Shown: positions 34,727 through 44,546, counted from the first letter of the stretch. The stretch is DNA of 64,000 nucleotides from Paenibacillus rigui (GCF_002234615.1 NZ_NMQW01000002.1:372001-436000); one strand, 5' to 3'. Notes: a model not told the origin generated them from the letters alone. Translations and numbers: made by a program.

Positions 34727-37189
34727 TTATTCTCCTTGTCTTGGGTTTAGGGCCGGGGAACCAACAGCTTTCCGGCTGTCCACAGCCTCATCTTCGGCTT
34801 GCCGGCCGATTACAGGAACGATTTCGAAGCACTGGCCGGCCTCGGTCGCAAATTCCATACATCCGGGTGCCGGACTGACGGTATCTACGGCTTCACCATT
34901 TCGGCTAATTTGGACCGGATGCCTGGATTGAATCCGGCATACTTGACCCGCCAAGGAGCGAATCCTCGCATATTGCAGCATCCCCTCGCGCCAAGCCAGC
35001 TCCACCTCAAAGCCCCCGCGGGCTCTGAGTCCCTTCACCCTGCCGCTGTCCCATTGCGAGGGCAGCGCCGGAAGCAAGCGGATCGCACCTGCATGGCTTT
35101 GAAGCAGCATTTCCGTCATCCCTGACATCCCGGCGAAATTTCCGTCAATCTGGAAAATGTTCATTTTGACCTTCGGGTGCCGGTGCGCATTCATCAGATT
35201 CGGATGCAGCCCCTCAAGCAGAAGCCGCAAGAAATGAACCGCTTCCTCCGGCTCGCCCAGTCTTGCCCAGAAGTTGACGGTCCAGGCGCAGCTCCAGCCC
35301 GTATGGGCTCCGCCATGGGCAAGCCGCCTTTCCAGCGTGCGTCTACACGCTTGCGCCAGCTCCGGCTGCCCATCCGGTGTAACCAGATCCAGCGGATGCA
35401 GCCCAATCAAGTGGGCTGTATGCCGATGCCCCGGCTCAACCTCTTCATAATCTTGATCCCATTCCTGTAATTGCCCATGGGAACCGATACGCAGCGGAGG
35501 CATCTGATCCAAGGCGTCACGAAGCTGTTGTTGAAAGCTCACATCGCAATCCAGAACCTGGCACGCTTGTATACAATGCTCGAACAAATCCCGAATGAGC
35601 AGCAAGTCCGTTGTAGCCCCTTGGGTTACGCTGCTTTTCTGACCGTCCGCCGTAAAGAAATAATTTTCCGGTGAAGTGGACGGGTTGGTCACCCGCTCTC
35701 CTTGCGGATTGACGATCAGCCAATCCAAACAAAAGAGCGCCGCTTCTTTCATCGCAGGGTAAGCCTGCTTCAGAAAGTCTTCATCTTGGCCGAAAGCATA
35801 ATGCTCCCATAAATGCTGGCAGAGCCATGCCCCGGCCATCGGCCAAAACGCCCAGCTCGGCGATCCGCCCACAGGCGTTGCGGTACGCCAGATGTCAATA
35901 TTGTGATGAGCCGTCCAGCCCCGGCAGCCGTAGTGCACGCTTGCCACCTTGCGCCCCGTCACGCGCAGCCCTTCGAACAGGTCGAACAACGGCAGATGGC
36001 ATTCCGCTAAATTGCCGACCTCGGCAGGCCAGTAGTTCATTTCGATGTTAATGTTGGTCGTCCAGCTGCTGCACCAGGGCGGCTGCGTTTTATCATTCCA
36101 AATGCCCTGCAAATTGGCAGGCTGTGTGCCTGGACGTGAGCTTGATATCAGCAAATACCTTGCATATTGGTAAAATAATACCGACAATCCGGGGTCTGCC
36201 TCCCCCTTGCGTATCGCCTGAATTCGGGCGTCCGTCGGCAGAAGGCTTTTATCCTCACCGCCGAGCTGAAGATCAACCCGGTCGAACAGCCTTTTATAAT
36301 CGCTGAGATGACGTTCCTTCAATCCTTCGTAGCCGACTCGAACGGCCTCGGCTAGCCAGGAACCGCACGGTTCATCCGTCCGTTTCCCGAAGGCGACGGG
36401 ATCACGGCCATAGCCATTGTAGCTGGTCGCTGCAGTGAGCAGCAGCGTAATCCAGCCTTTGCCGGTGACCGTGATCCTTCCCCCGCTCACTTCGACCTTG
36501 CCCTGCTCTGCGATAGCCTGCACTTGAATTTCAAAGCTCATGCCTTTGCCGTCTGCATATTGTACGGGCTCGGGAGACTTCACCGTGTTCGGCAGCACAT
36601 GAATTGGTGCCCGGCCGTTCAGCGACAGCCGTTGATGGGTCAAACGGCGCACCGCATATTGCAGCTGGCTGTGCAGCACCGCGTAAAACCGGGTTTTGCT
36701 TTCACAGAACAGTCGAATCGCAATCACTTGATCCTGCGCCGACGCAAACATTTCCCTCGTACACAGGGCACCATCCCGACGGTAACTGGTGCGAACGATG
36801 CCTTCCTGCAGGTCCAGCTCCCTGCGATACCCGGTGATCTCACCCTCACTCTCGCCCTCGTCCTCGAAGACAAGCTCCAGATCGCCTAACGGCAGGAAGG
36901 ATTCAATCTCTGGGCCGAGCATATGCTGCCCGATGATCTCTTCGGCTTCCGCGTGCTTCCCGTCGAAAATCAATTGTCGGACAGGGTTCAAATGACGTAC
37001 CGCATCATAACGGATCGTATCGCGCGGCTCCCCTGACCACAGCGTATCCTCGTTCAGTACAATCCGTTCCCGCTGAACACCGCCGTACACCATGCCGCCC
37101 AGCCGGCCGTTGCCTATGGGCAGCGCTTCGAACCAATTGCGGGCGGGCTGGTTATACCACAGCGCCAGCTTATTGTTGGTCATCAACAT
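34727..37189 (-). CDS. GH95 alpha-L-fucosidase / alpha-L-galactosidase (copy 2)
   Basis: 820 residues. GH95 landmarks: [20 protein letters not shown], the Asn pair in [12 protein letters not shown], the acid Glu in [11 protein letters not shown], and Asp in [13 protein letters not shown]. Function is hydrolysis of alpha-L-fucose or alpha-L-galactose. It differs from copy 1 throughout the N-terminal domain and has a longer C-terminus, so the copies are not a recent duplication. Both ATG 37189 and ATG 37183 are possible behind CGGAGGAGG; the second has better spacing. The neighbours (GH29 and a large unassigned glycosidase upstream, sialidase-fold gene downstream) are in one operon. Cytoplasmic, as no signal peptide is seen. 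Confidence 0.94.
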   Translation of the reverse strand: MLMTNNKLALWYNQPARNWFEALPIGNGRLGGMVYGGVQRERIVLNEDTLWSGEPRDTIRYDAVRHLNPVRQLIFDGKHAEAEEIIGQHMLGPEIESFLPLGDLELVFEDEGESEGEITGYRRELDLQEGIVRTSYRRDGALCTREMFASAQDQVIAIRLFCESKTRFYAVLHSQLQYAVRRLTHQRLSLNGRAPIHVLPNTVKSPEPVQYADGKGMSFEIQVQAIAEQGKVEVSGGRITVTGKGWITLLLTAATSYNGYGRDPVAFGKRTDEPCGSWLAEAVRVGYEGLKERHLSDYKRLFDRVDLQLGGEDKSLLPTDARIQAIRKGEADPGLSVLFYQYARYLLISSSRPGTQPANLQGIWNDKTQPPWCSSWTTNINIEMNYWPAEVGNLAECHLPLFDLFEGLRVTGRKVASVHYGCRGWTAHHNIDIWRTATPVGGSPSWAFWPMAGAWLCQHLWEHYAFGQDEDFLKQAYPAMKEAALFCLDWLIVNPQGERVTNPSTSPENYFFTADGQKSSVTQGATTDLLLIRDLFEHCIQACQVLDCDVSFQQQLRDALDQMPPLRIGSHGQLQEWDQDYEEVEPGHRHTAHLIGLHPLDLVTPDGQPELAQACRRTLERRLAHGGAHTGWSCAWTVNFWARLGEPEEAVHFLRLLLEGLHPNLMNAHRHPKVKMNIFQIDGNFAGMSGMTEMLLQSHAGAIRLLPALPSQWDSGRVKGLRARGGFEVELAWREGMLQYARIRSLAGQVCRIQSRHPVQISRNGEAVDTVSPAPGCMEFATEAGQCFEIVPVIGRQAEDEAVDSRKAVGSPALNPRQGE

Positions 37190-37258
37190 TCCTCCTCCGA
37201 GCTTTCCTGTAAGGTCCCCCGCACCTCTCCCTTGCTTTGCTCTACTTTCTGCTTCGTA

Positions 37259-39967
37259 CTACTCATACAACCAATCCAAAGTATCGATCCCGTCGTTCTT
37301 ATGCTCGACGTCCCGTACCTTCATCACCTGATCGTTAGAAACGACGCCCAGAATCAAGAAAGCGCCCCGGCCAAAATCGAGCGTATGCCGGCCGGCCTCA
37401 TATTGAAACGCATGCACATTGACGGAAGGATATGCATATAAGCGAAGCCCTTTGCGGAGAATCGGCGCGTAGCCGCCCATATCATCCGCATGCGTATTTT
37501 CTTCCAGGCTCGGTGCCTGCAGCCATTGCTGATCCTTGTTATTGAAGTATCCGATCAAAACTTGCGAGGGCTGCTCCAGCTCAATCTCAATGGCAATCCC
37601 TTGCAGTCCCGCCTGCATTTGACTGAACCGAATGCCGGTCAGCTCGTGCAGCTCCTCGGCACCGCTGACGATGTGAATGTCGCCGTCCGTAAAGACGGTG
37701 CTGCCTTTTTCCACACGGAACAGCTCTGCATTGTCCGAAAGCAGCTTGAATGGAGCTTGCCGGTAAGGGAGGATCGGCTCCTTTACATGTTTAAGCGCTT
37801 CGGGCAGCGTCCCCTGCTGAAGCTCCTGAAGATGAAGGCGGAATTGATTCAGCTCCGCTTCGTAAACCGGCAGACATTGCTTCCAATGTCCGAATTCCAG
37901 CCCGTTTCGGATCGGCACTTTACGCTGCGGAGTTTGCATGCTGTTGGCAAACAAATACGTCGTCTCCGTCAGCTCGGTCAGCTTGCGATAGCTGGATAAG
38001 CTTTGCTCCAGATGGAGAGCGGCTTGCTCCAGCAATGAGAGCTGTTCAAAAAACTCCCCGCGCACCGTATGCTTATAGGTCAATATGAGCATGGCTGCGC
38101 GAACCTTGTGAGTGTAAACATCAACCATATATTGAAGCGCATGCATATCAGCGGCTAACCGTTCAAACTCCTCCACATTGCTGACGACAGAACCGCGTGC
38201 GCGCTCGATGGCGTCTACGGCCTGACGTGCATGGGCTTCCACCTCCGCAATGATTTCCGGCGGCGTTTCACCGACATGCGGCTCGCGGGCCAGCTCCCTG
38301 ACCACGTATTCCTCCAGCCGTTCCCCCTGGGGAGCCTGGGATTCCCACAAATCCGGCCACGGCATGTGACGCTCCGGATTCGTTAACTGGCTCATCGTCA
38401 TACCGAGGCTCATCGTTTGACGGTTCCCCTCGGTGATGCCGAACCGGCGCAGCAACTTCGGCGCACACTCGCCGGAGGCTTCGTACGCATCCAGAATCGC
38501 TTCTCCTGCTTCTACACTGCCATACCGTCCAGCCAGTACGGTGCTCCAGAAATGCCGCTCCGCCTGCGGATCCCGATCCGGATTCCAAGCGTAGCGGAAC
38601 CAGCAGGCGAACCAGATCCAATCGCGGTCGAGCTGTCTTAATCTCGGCTCCACTTTATCCGGTGCGAAAGGCCAATCCCAGAAAAAGAGCGGATACAAAT
38701 GCAAGCCATTCGCTTTCAGCCGATACTTGGCGGCCTGCATACTTTTTTGAATAAAGGAGGGCGCGCCATAGCGGAAAGGCTCCAAATTCGCCAAAATATG
38801 CACATTCACAATATGCACCGATTGCATGGAGCCAAGCTTGTTATGAATGTCCAGCCATTTGCCCCGCGGAGTATACGTTGTAAGCGACTCCCCGTTATAT
38901 TTCGCCTCGGTATACAAATTCGGGTACAGCGGCAGCGCCGCTTCAATGACCTTCTGCGGCTCGATCGCGTGGGAGCGAAGAATGATCGGCGGCTTTTCCT
39001 TCAGGTTCAGATCCTTCAGGCCCTCCAAAACGCCGGCGAGAATCGTATCATTGAACCATTCCACACCATAGATCTGCCCTTGCAGTGCTTCCCCGAGACA
39101 AACCATCAGCCCGACATTCGGAAAGGACCGGACAAAGGCTGCAATCGATTTTTTATAATAATCACTCGTCAATGGAAGCGGTTTCGGTTGATGCTGCTTT
39201 AGACCGTGCTTTTCGGCAAACGGCAGCGGAATATGAATGTTGTAGAAATTGAGCACGACCCAAATGCCTCGTTTATCCGCTTCCTCCGCTACCCAACGGA
39301 ACGTGTCCACATTGAGTGCAAACTCCTCATCCGTAACCTCCAGCGCTTCCGGGTAATCCTCCAGACGCACAAGCGAAGCAAACGGGTGACCGGTCCACAG
39401 GTAAAAAATATTGCAGCGCTGCTCCAGCATCATGTCAAGAAAATCAAGCCAGAGCGCCCGGTCGTAAAACCACGGAAACCGTCCCGGTGTTATGGGGTAT
39501 TCATACGTCAGCCGCGGCGGCTCCACGGTCGTCTTCTGCAGCCCGATGGCCGGTCCGCGCAATGCAAATTTCGGTGCATCCCCGTATGCGATATGATCGG
39601 AAAGCTTCCCAGCGGTCCGGATTCGCTGTGCCAGCTCCAAACAGCCATACAACAAGCCTGAATCGCTTCCACCGGAAACGATCGTCAAGCTTCCGGGGCA
39701 CGATGCCAAATAAAAGCCTTCCCCCTGCGGCGTCTCCGAGTGGTACAGCAGCACATCCCGCTCCTCCAGCTGCTGGAGAAACGCAGATTCCAAGCGGTTT
39801 CCTACAAAAAGCTTCCGGTCCGGTGAGCGATAGCCGTCCCATGTCCAGCCCCCTGACTCCTCCCGGACCTCATACCCGTTCTCCTGCAGCGACTGTCTCA
39901 ACAGCTCTATCGCATATTGGACACGCGGGGCAGGATGAAGATCGTAACCCAGTATAACGGTATTCAT
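37259..39967 (-). CDS. 902-residue unassigned glycosidase with GH20/GH67-type N-terminal domain
   Basis: The first ~130 residues form an alpha/beta domain like the GH20b/GH67 N-terminal domain (VQYAIELLRQSLQENGYEV, LTIVSGGSDSGLLYGCLELA). A TIM barrel follows (about 150-480) with WYDRALWLDFLDMMLEQRC-like features, IWVVLNFYNIHIP, and a candidate catalytic Glu in LMVCLGEALQG. The rest is helical (about 570-690), then a beta-rich tail (VLIGYFNNKDQQWL). Alpha-glucuronidases (GH67, GH115) and GH20 enzymes share this domain order, but the active-site signatures of those families are not clear here. No signal peptide. ATG 39967 follows AAAAGGAGG with a slightly long spacer. The gene is 30 bp after the GH29 gene in the same operon. 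Confidence 0.7.
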   Translation of the reverse strand: MNTVILGYDLHPAPRVQYAIELLRQSLQENGYEVREESGGWTWDGYRSPDRKLFVGNRLESAFLQQLEERDVLLYHSETPQGEGFYLASCPGSLTIVSGGSDSGLLYGCLELAQRIRTAGKLSDHIAYGDAPKFALRGPAIGLQKTTVEPPRLTYEYPITPGRFPWFYDRALWLDFLDMMLEQRCNIFYLWTGHPFASLVRLEDYPEALEVTDEEFALNVDTFRWVAEEADKRGIWVVLNFYNIHIPLPFAEKHGLKQHQPKPLPLTSDYYKKSIAAFVRSFPNVGLMVCLGEALQGQIYGVEWFNDTILAGVLEGLKDLNLKEKPPIILRSHAIEPQKVIEAALPLYPNLYTEAKYNGESLTTYTPRGKWLDIHNKLGSMQSVHIVNVHILANLEPFRYGAPSFIQKSMQAAKYRLKANGLHLYPLFFWDWPFAPDKVEPRLRQLDRDWIWFACWFRYAWNPDRDPQAERHFWSTVLAGRYGSVEAGEAILDAYEASGECAPKLLRRFGITEGNRQTMSLGMTMSQLTNPERHMPWPDLWESQAPQGERLEEYVVRELAREPHVGETPPEIIAEVEAHARQAVDAIERARGSVVSNVEEFERLAADMHALQYMVDVYTHKVRAAMLILTYKHTVRGEFFEQLSLLEQAALHLEQSLSSYRKLTELTETTYLFANSMQTPQRKVPIRNGLEFGHWKQCLPVYEAELNQFRLHLQELQQGTLPEALKHVKEPILPYRQAPFKLLSDNAELFRVEKGSTVFTDGDIHIVSGAEELHELTGIRFSQMQAGLQGIAIEIELEQPSQVLIGYFNNKDQQWLQAPSLEENTHADDMGGYAPILRKGLRLYAYPSVNVHAFQYEAGRHTLDFGRGAFLILGVVSNDQVMKVRDVEHKNDGIDTLDWLYE

Positions 39968-39996
39968 GTGACCGATAACCTCCTTTTCGCAAAAGC

Positions 39997-41298
39997 TTAT
40001 TTTAAGAAAAGCTCGATAACCGGAACCGTGACATTCGGTTTTTTGACCGGAATGGAAAGCACAAGTGTATCCTCATCGCGCCCTTCCTTGAATGCTCCGT
40101 TATCGATTCCGCTGGCGACAAAGCCCTGCTTAAAGCGGATTTCGGACGCATCGTTCAAAAGCTGCGCATACTCCACCTTGCCTGCAAAGCCGTGAAGGTG
40201 AATATTTTTGAACGGCCAGCTGTATACATGCACATACATCCGGTTTGTCTGCGGATTGTAGGTCAGCCGGCAATCCTGCGGGCAGCTGAACGCTTCAGGC
40301 GCCTGTGTGCAGCCATAAATTGACCGGCTGTGCCGTTTCATCCATTCGCCGATCCCTTTCAGCCGGTCTATCGCCCGCTCATCGAACTCACCACGGCCGG
40401 TCGGCCCGACATTCAAAAGCAGGTTGCCGCCGTTGCTTACGACATCTATGAGCATTTTGATCAGCAGGTCAACGCTTTTCCAGGATTCCTCCTCCCGGTG
40501 ATATCCCCAGGAGCCGCTGAACGTGTGGCATGTTTCCCATACAACTCTTTTGCCGTTAACCTGCACCCAACGGGTCGGCATATACTGCTCCGGCGTCGTA
40601 ATATCCCCACCGATTTGCAGCCGGTCGTTCAACAAAATGCCCGGCTGCAAGGAACGGATGAGCCGGATGAGCTCCTCGCTGTGCCAATCCTCCTTGCCCT
40701 TTCCCGGCAGACCGTTCTCGGAAGGAAATGAGAAATCATAGAACAACAGATCAATATCTCCGAATTCTGTCAGCAATTCCTTCGTTTGGCCGAACAAATA
40801 ATCCCGGTAAATTGAAAAATCCCGCTTCGCGCTTGCTTCAATAAATTGCGGGTCCATTCGCAGCGGATGCTTCGTATCCACCGTATAATGCGGATGGTGC
40901 CAGTCGATCAGCGAGTGGTACAGGCCTACTCTCATGTTACGGTTCCGGAACGCATCCACCATCGGCCGCAGCACATCACGTCCTGCCGGCGTGTTCGTCG
41001 CCTTGTAATCGGTAAGCTTGCTGTCCCACAAGCAAAAGCCCTCATGATGCTTCGTGGTCACGACGAAATACTTCATCCCTGCATCCGCCGCAAGCTGTGC
41101 CCACAGCTCGGGATCATACAAATCAGGATCAAACCTTTTAAAATATTTACTGTACTGCTCCGGTGTCGATCTCTCTCTGGATTGCAGCCATTCATGTCTT
41201 GCCCCTAACGTATACAGGCCCCAATGAATAAACAAGCCAAATCGATCCTCTGTAAACCATTCGCTATTTCCTACTGTCGGTTCAACCTCAAAAGTCAC
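39997..41298 (-). CDS. GH29 alpha-L-fucosidase-like enzyme
   Basis: 433 residues. GH29 barrel landmarks: RFGLFIHWGLYT, YFVVTTKHHEGFCLWDS, RVGLYHSLIDWHHP, and the predicted nucleophile Asp188 in IDLLFYDFSFPSENG; the usual motif is closer to LLWFDG, so the pocket next to the nucleophile differs. The late segment SNGGNLLLNVGPTGRGEFDE is typical. It is a retaining enzyme releasing terminal alpha-L-fucose from alpha-1,3/1,4 or related linkages. GTG 41298 lies six bases after GAAGGAGGGG. It leads an operon driven by promoter A, where the CCTATA element is present in three regularly spaced copies. No signal peptide. Confidence 0.93.
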   Translation of the reverse strand: MTFEVEPTVGNSEWFTEDRFGLFIHWGLYTLGARHEWLQSRERSTPEQYSKYFKRFDPDLYDPELWAQLAADAGMKYFVVTTKHHEGFCLWDSKLTDYKATNTPAGRDVLRPMVDAFRNRNMRVGLYHSLIDWHHPHYTVDTKHPLRMDPQFIEASAKRDFSIYRDYLFGQTKELLTEFGDIDLLFYDFSFPSENGLPGKGKEDWHSEELIRLIRSLQPGILLNDRLQIGGDITTPEQYMPTRWVQVNGKRVVWETCHTFSGSWGYHREEESWKSVDLLIKMLIDVVSNGGNLLLNVGPTGRGEFDERAIDRLKGIGEWMKRHSRSIYGCTQAPEAFSCPQDCRLTYNPQTNRMYVHVYSWPFKNIHLHGFAGKVEYAQLLNDASEIRFKQGFVASGIDNGAFKEGRDEDTLVLSIPVKKPNVTVPVIELFLK

Positions 41299-41374
41299 AC
41301 CAATCCCCTCCTTCTTTCCGCGTTTCAGGTATTATGCTTTGCAACAACGTGTGCCGCAGCGACATGCTGTTAAG

Positions 41375-41468
41375 TGTATAGGAAGTGTTTTCTCTGATTA
41401 TAGGTCGAATTCATCCTTTTTATAGGCGCTTCTAGCACTATGAACCATTTCCGATAAGATGATATAGG
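41375..41468 (-). promoter_or_regulatory. Promoter/operator A: CCTATA repeats at 22-bp spacing upstream of GH29
   Basis: The minus strand carries CCTATA at 41426, 41404 and 41382 (exactly 22 bp apart) and again at 41468. The middle copy overlaps a -35 region; the last copy overlaps a -10-like TATACA/TACACT. No coding sequence was found in the remaining 41299-41626 intergenic stretch. Confidence 0.7.
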
Positions 41469-41626
41469 TGGATCGGCGCAAAAGCAGCTTGGTTCACCTA
41501 TAACATAAGGAATAAAACCCATAACCGTCTATAATCATTTCCGTAGATTCTCATTGCCATCGATAGCTCTTACACAACTTTTATTCGGATGTGCTGTTTG
41601 GCGATATAGTTTATTTACAATTAAGC

Positions 41627-42259
41627 TTACTTTGTGGTACCATTTAGGGCTTTGATCCACGTTGCTGCCATTAAGGTATCTCCCAGCGGAGTCATATGAA
41701 CGCCATCCGTTGTTAAGTCCTTGCCCGTTTCATACCCGAGGAACGTAAGGAAGGCTTGATGTGTTGGTACCAATATTGCGTTATACTCCTCAGCCAACCG
41801 ATTCACAATCGAGACGTACGGCTTCAGCAAGCCATTTCCCGTGGAATCGGGGTATTCTTTAATCACCGTCGGCTCCATCAAAATCAGACGGCAATCCGGT
41901 AATTCCTTGGTTTGCTCAAGCAAATGACGGTATACTGCCTCGAATTTATCGGGATACACCTGCTCAACGTCGTGATTATCCAGCTGGCGCCATACATCGT
42001 TGATGCCGATAGAAATCGAGAGCCACTGCGGCTGATGGTCCAGCACGTCCATGCGCCATCTTTTTTCCAAATCGATGACCCGGTTGCCCGATACCCCTTC
42101 ATTAATAATTTTCAAAGCTAGCTGCGGATACTCCAGTGAAAGATAGTCGTGAATCATGCGGACGTATCCGCTGCCGAGCTTCAGCGGGTCTTTTTTTCTC
42201 CCCTTGTCCGTAATGCTGTCTCCAATAAAAACAATGCGGTCCTTCGCTTGGAATGGCAT
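41627..42259 (-). CDS. SGNH/GDSL esterase (rhamnogalacturonan acetylesterase-like)
   Basis: 210 residues with all four SGNH blocks: FIGDSITD (nucleophile Ser), INEGVSGNRV (Gly), SIGINDVW (Asn) and DLTTDGVHMTPLG (Asp and His). The fold hydrolyses acetyl or other acyl esters on sugars. Short cytoplasmic members of this type occur in pectin and xylan utilisation loci and act on acetylated oligosaccharides; with the esterase at 28.4 kb it would deacetylate imported glycans. ATG 42259 follows TTAAGGAGGAGC and is 12 bp after the aldolase stop, so it is the third gene of that operon. No signal peptide. Confidence 0.9.
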   Translation of the reverse strand: MPFQAKDRIVFIGDSITDKGRKKDPLKLGSGYVRMIHDYLSLEYPQLALKIINEGVSGNRVIDLEKRWRMDVLDHQPQWLSISIGINDVWRQLDNHDVEQVYPDKFEAVYRHLLEQTKELPDCRLILMEPTVIKEYPDSTGNGLLKPYVSIVNRLAEEYNAILVPTHQAFLTFLGYETGKDLTTDGVHMTPLGDTLMAATWIKALNGTTK

Positions 42260-42271
42260 GCGTGCTCCTCC

Positions 42272-43192
42272 TTAAATTGAGTTACCGGGAAGACCGGCGG
42301 CATCAAAAAGCCCAGCTTCCCTGTATTTTTCCATGACACCTGTTAAAACGGCTTTTGCCTCTGGCGACAGCGGCTGGACAGGCAGCCTCGACTCCCCGGC
42401 AGGCAGGCCGATCAGCTTCATCGCTTCTTTCAGCACGGAAGGCAGTGTCCCCAGTGAAAAAGCGCTGCGAAGCGCACGCAGGTGACGCTGCGCCAGCTCC
42501 GCCTCCTCCGTCTTGCCCTGCAGCCATAATTCATAAATTGACCGCACGGTCTCAGGGAAAACATTGGCTGTGGCCGCGATTGCACCATGACCCCCGGCCA
42601 TAAGCGTGGGCAAAATAAGCGAGTCCGTACCTGCCAATACGGCAAAGTCCGGTCCGGTCAGCTCCAAATATTGAAGTATCGTATCAAAGCTGCCGCTGCT
42701 GTCCTTAATTCCAACAATCGTAGGCACTTTGCTCAGCTCCCCTACCGTTCGGGGCTGAAGCGAATTCCCCGTCCGGGCCGGGATATTGTACATAATGAGC
42801 GGTAGGCTTGTTGCCGCTGCTACTGTCTGATAATGCCCCATCAGCTCCTGCTGCGTAAAGGTCAGAAAATACGGGGTGATGATAGACAGTGCATCCGCTC
42901 CAAGACGTTCCAGCCGTTCAGCCAGCCATACCGTCTCCTTCGTACCGGCGCACCCTGCTCCTACATAAACGGGCAATTTGCCCTGCGCTTCGTCGATGAC
43001 AATCTCTGCGACACGAAGCTTCTCCTCTGCCGTCAAGTAGAAAAACTCTCCGTTCGTCCCCAAGCAAAACAATCCGTGTACCCGTGCTTCGACCAGCCTT
43101 CGAACCAGCTGTCTTAAAGCGGTTTCATCAACATGGTGATTGGCATCGAACGGAGTCACCATTGCCGGAATAATCCCTGCAGGCTTAAACAT
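42272..43192 (-). CDS. DapA/NanA-superfamily aldolase
   Basis: 306 residues of the class I pyruvate aldolase family. Substrate-carboxylate motif GTNGEFFYLT, catalytic Tyr in LIMYNIPARTG and Schiff-base Lys in TIVGIKDSSG are present. Relatives include dihydrodipicolinate synthase, N-acetylneuraminate lyase and 2-keto-3-deoxy-sugar-acid aldolases. A biosynthetic DapA role is unlikely in this setting; cleavage of a 2-keto-3-deoxy acid (from L-fuconate, L-rhamnonate, or Kdo-like sugars) into pyruvate and an aldehyde is more probable. ATG 43192 behind AAAGGGAG is preferred over an upstream in-frame start at 43237. The iron alcohol dehydrogenase just upstream could reduce the aldehyde product. Confidence 0.88.
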   Translation of the reverse strand: MFKPAGIIPAMVTPFDANHHVDETALRQLVRRLVEARVHGLFCLGTNGEFFYLTAEEKLRVAEIVIDEAQGKLPVYVGAGCAGTKETVWLAERLERLGADALSIITPYFLTFTQQELMGHYQTVAAATSLPLIMYNIPARTGNSLQPRTVGELSKVPTIVGIKDSSGSFDTILQYLELTGPDFAVLAGTDSLILPTLMAGGHGAIAATANVFPETVRSIYELWLQGKTEEAELAQRHLRALRSAFSLGTLPSVLKEAMKLIGLPAGESRLPVQPLSPEAKAVLTGVMEKYREAGLFDAAGLPGNSI

Positions 43193-43224
43193 ATCAACAC
43201 TCCCTTTATAAGTTTGGTGTGATC

Positions 43225-43274
43225 GACAGGAAGCCAAGTTCTATCTTTGCAACCAACGGCTTTTGCTTCCTGTC
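43225..43274. repeat. Inverted repeat between the alcohol dehydrogenase and aldolase genes
   Basis: GACAGGAAGC (43225-43234) and GCTTCCTGTC (43265-43274) are perfect 10-bp arms separated by 30 bp in the 103-bp gap between the two genes. There is no T-tract, so it is not an ordinary terminator; it could be a processing site or an operator. Confidence 0.6.
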
Positions 43275-43295
43275 TGCCGCCCTTGCTCCGAAGCA

Positions 43296-44480
43296 TCACG
43301 GCAGCAGCTTGCGGTATACCTCCTGGATCGCATCGAGATCCATCTTCTTCGGATTGTTATTCATCAGCCGTGTTACCTTGGAAGCCGCCAGGGCCAATGG
43401 CTCGACATCCCCTTCCGTCACATGGAACACGCGCAGATTTTGCGGAATGTCCAACTCCCGGGTCCATTCGATAATCTGCTCAATGACCGCTTCCGCCGCA
43501 TGGAAACCGCCTTCCCGGCTTCCGCTCCCAGACAGCCCCATGGCGCGGGCAACCGGCTGAAGCCGCTCCGCAATAGCATCCAGATTATAAGCCATTACAT
43601 GAGGCAGCAGCATGGAATTCGCTACCCCATGGGGAATGTGGAATTGGCCCCCCAACGGATAGGCCAGTGCATGAACAGCCGCTGTGCCCGCTGCGGTTAA
43701 GGCCATGCCGCCGTACATCGATCCCAAAAGCATCTTCTCCCTCGCCGTAATGTCCGATCCATCGCTATAGGATGGAAGCAGACTGCCGGCAATAAGTCGA
43801 ATCGATTCCAGAGCGAACATGTCGCTGATGGGATTCGCTTTATTCGAAATATACGATTCCAGCGCATGGGTGAAAGCGTCCATTCCCGTAGCCGCCGTAA
43901 TCGGTTTGGGCAGACTGATTGTCAATACCGGATCGAGAATGACCAGCTTTGGCAGCAAATAAGGGCTGACCACCCCCGCTTTTAGCTGCTGCTCCGGCAG
44001 CGTAACGATCGCATTGGGTGTGACCTCTGAGCCTGTGCCAGAGGTTGTAGGTATAAGAACCGTTGGCATACCGGGATTCGCCACCAGATCGGTGCCGACC
44101 ATGCTTTCCACATCGTCTTCATTGGTCAGCATCACGGAAAAAAGCTTCGTTGCATCAAGCACGCTTCCGCCGCCGATGCCGATCAGCAGATCCGGCTGTG
44201 CCGGACTGACCTCAGCTTGAAATACCTCCCGCAATTGATCTGCAGTCGGCTCCGGTCGCACCTCTGTCGTGATGCGAACTTGCATGCCTGCCTGCGACAG
44301 CTCGCCGGCAATTTGATCGACAATGCCATTGGCCTTTAGCGAAGGCTGGGCAACAATGAAGACTTGCCGGAATAAGCCCATTCGTTGGATACGTGGTACG
44401 AGCTGTATCATCGTATTGCGTCCGGCTACAATAGATCCGGCCGTCTGAAAGCCATAATAAGGTACTGAGTACTGATCCAA
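43296..44480 (-). CDS. Iron-containing alcohol dehydrogenase (FucO/lactaldehyde reductase-like)
   Basis: About 394 residues of the group III alcohol dehydrogenases. NAD-binding IGIGGGSVLDATK, the IPTTSGTGSEVTPNA segment, and metal-ligand regions MDAFTHALESY, AAVHALAYPLGG and HIPHGVANSMLLP are intact. These enzymes reduce aldehydes such as lactaldehyde, an end-product of L-fucose and L-rhamnose breakdown. That matches a locus with three fucosidase-type enzymes and rhamnosidases. The start is uncertain: ATG 44501 lacks a ribosome binding site and lies in the AGGAGGGGG, whereas TTG 44480 follows it at workable spacing. It is the first gene of an operon with the aldolase and SGNH esterase. Confidence 0.92.
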   Translation of the reverse strand: MDQYSVPYYGFQTAGSIVAGRNTMIQLVPRIQRMGLFRQVFIVAQPSLKANGIVDQIAGELSQAGMQVRITTEVRPEPTADQLREVFQAEVSPAQPDLLIGIGGGSVLDATKLFSVMLTNEDDVESMVGTDLVANPGMPTVLIPTTSGTGSEVTPNAIVTLPEQQLKAGVVSPYLLPKLVILDPVLTISLPKPITAATGMDAFTHALESYISNKANPISDMFALESIRLIAGSLLPSYSDGSDITAREKMLLGSMYGGMALTAAGTAAVHALAYPLGGQFHIPHGVANSMLLPHVMAYNLDAIAERLQPVARAMGLSGSGSREGGFHAAEAVIEQIIEWTRELDIPQNLRVFHVTEGDVEPLALAASKVTRLMNNNPKKMDLDAIQEVYRKLLP

Positions 44481-44546
44481 AGTATGTCTCCCCCTCCTCA
44501 TGAGCCCATCTTAATCCAGCGGCAGTGTGCTTTCAATTTGACCATT

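Noticed and set aside
33705-34931. 408-codon open frame on the plus strand
   Set aside because: Antisense to the sialidase-fold gene copy 2 and the end of the GH95 gene; composition is a mirror of those genes.
30391-43192. A sialic acid utilisation cluster (sialidase plus N-acetylneuraminate lyase)
   Set aside because: The sialidase-fold proteins lack the Arg-Ile-Pro motif, and no kinase, epimerase, GlcNAc-6-P deacetylase or deaminase genes are present in the window.
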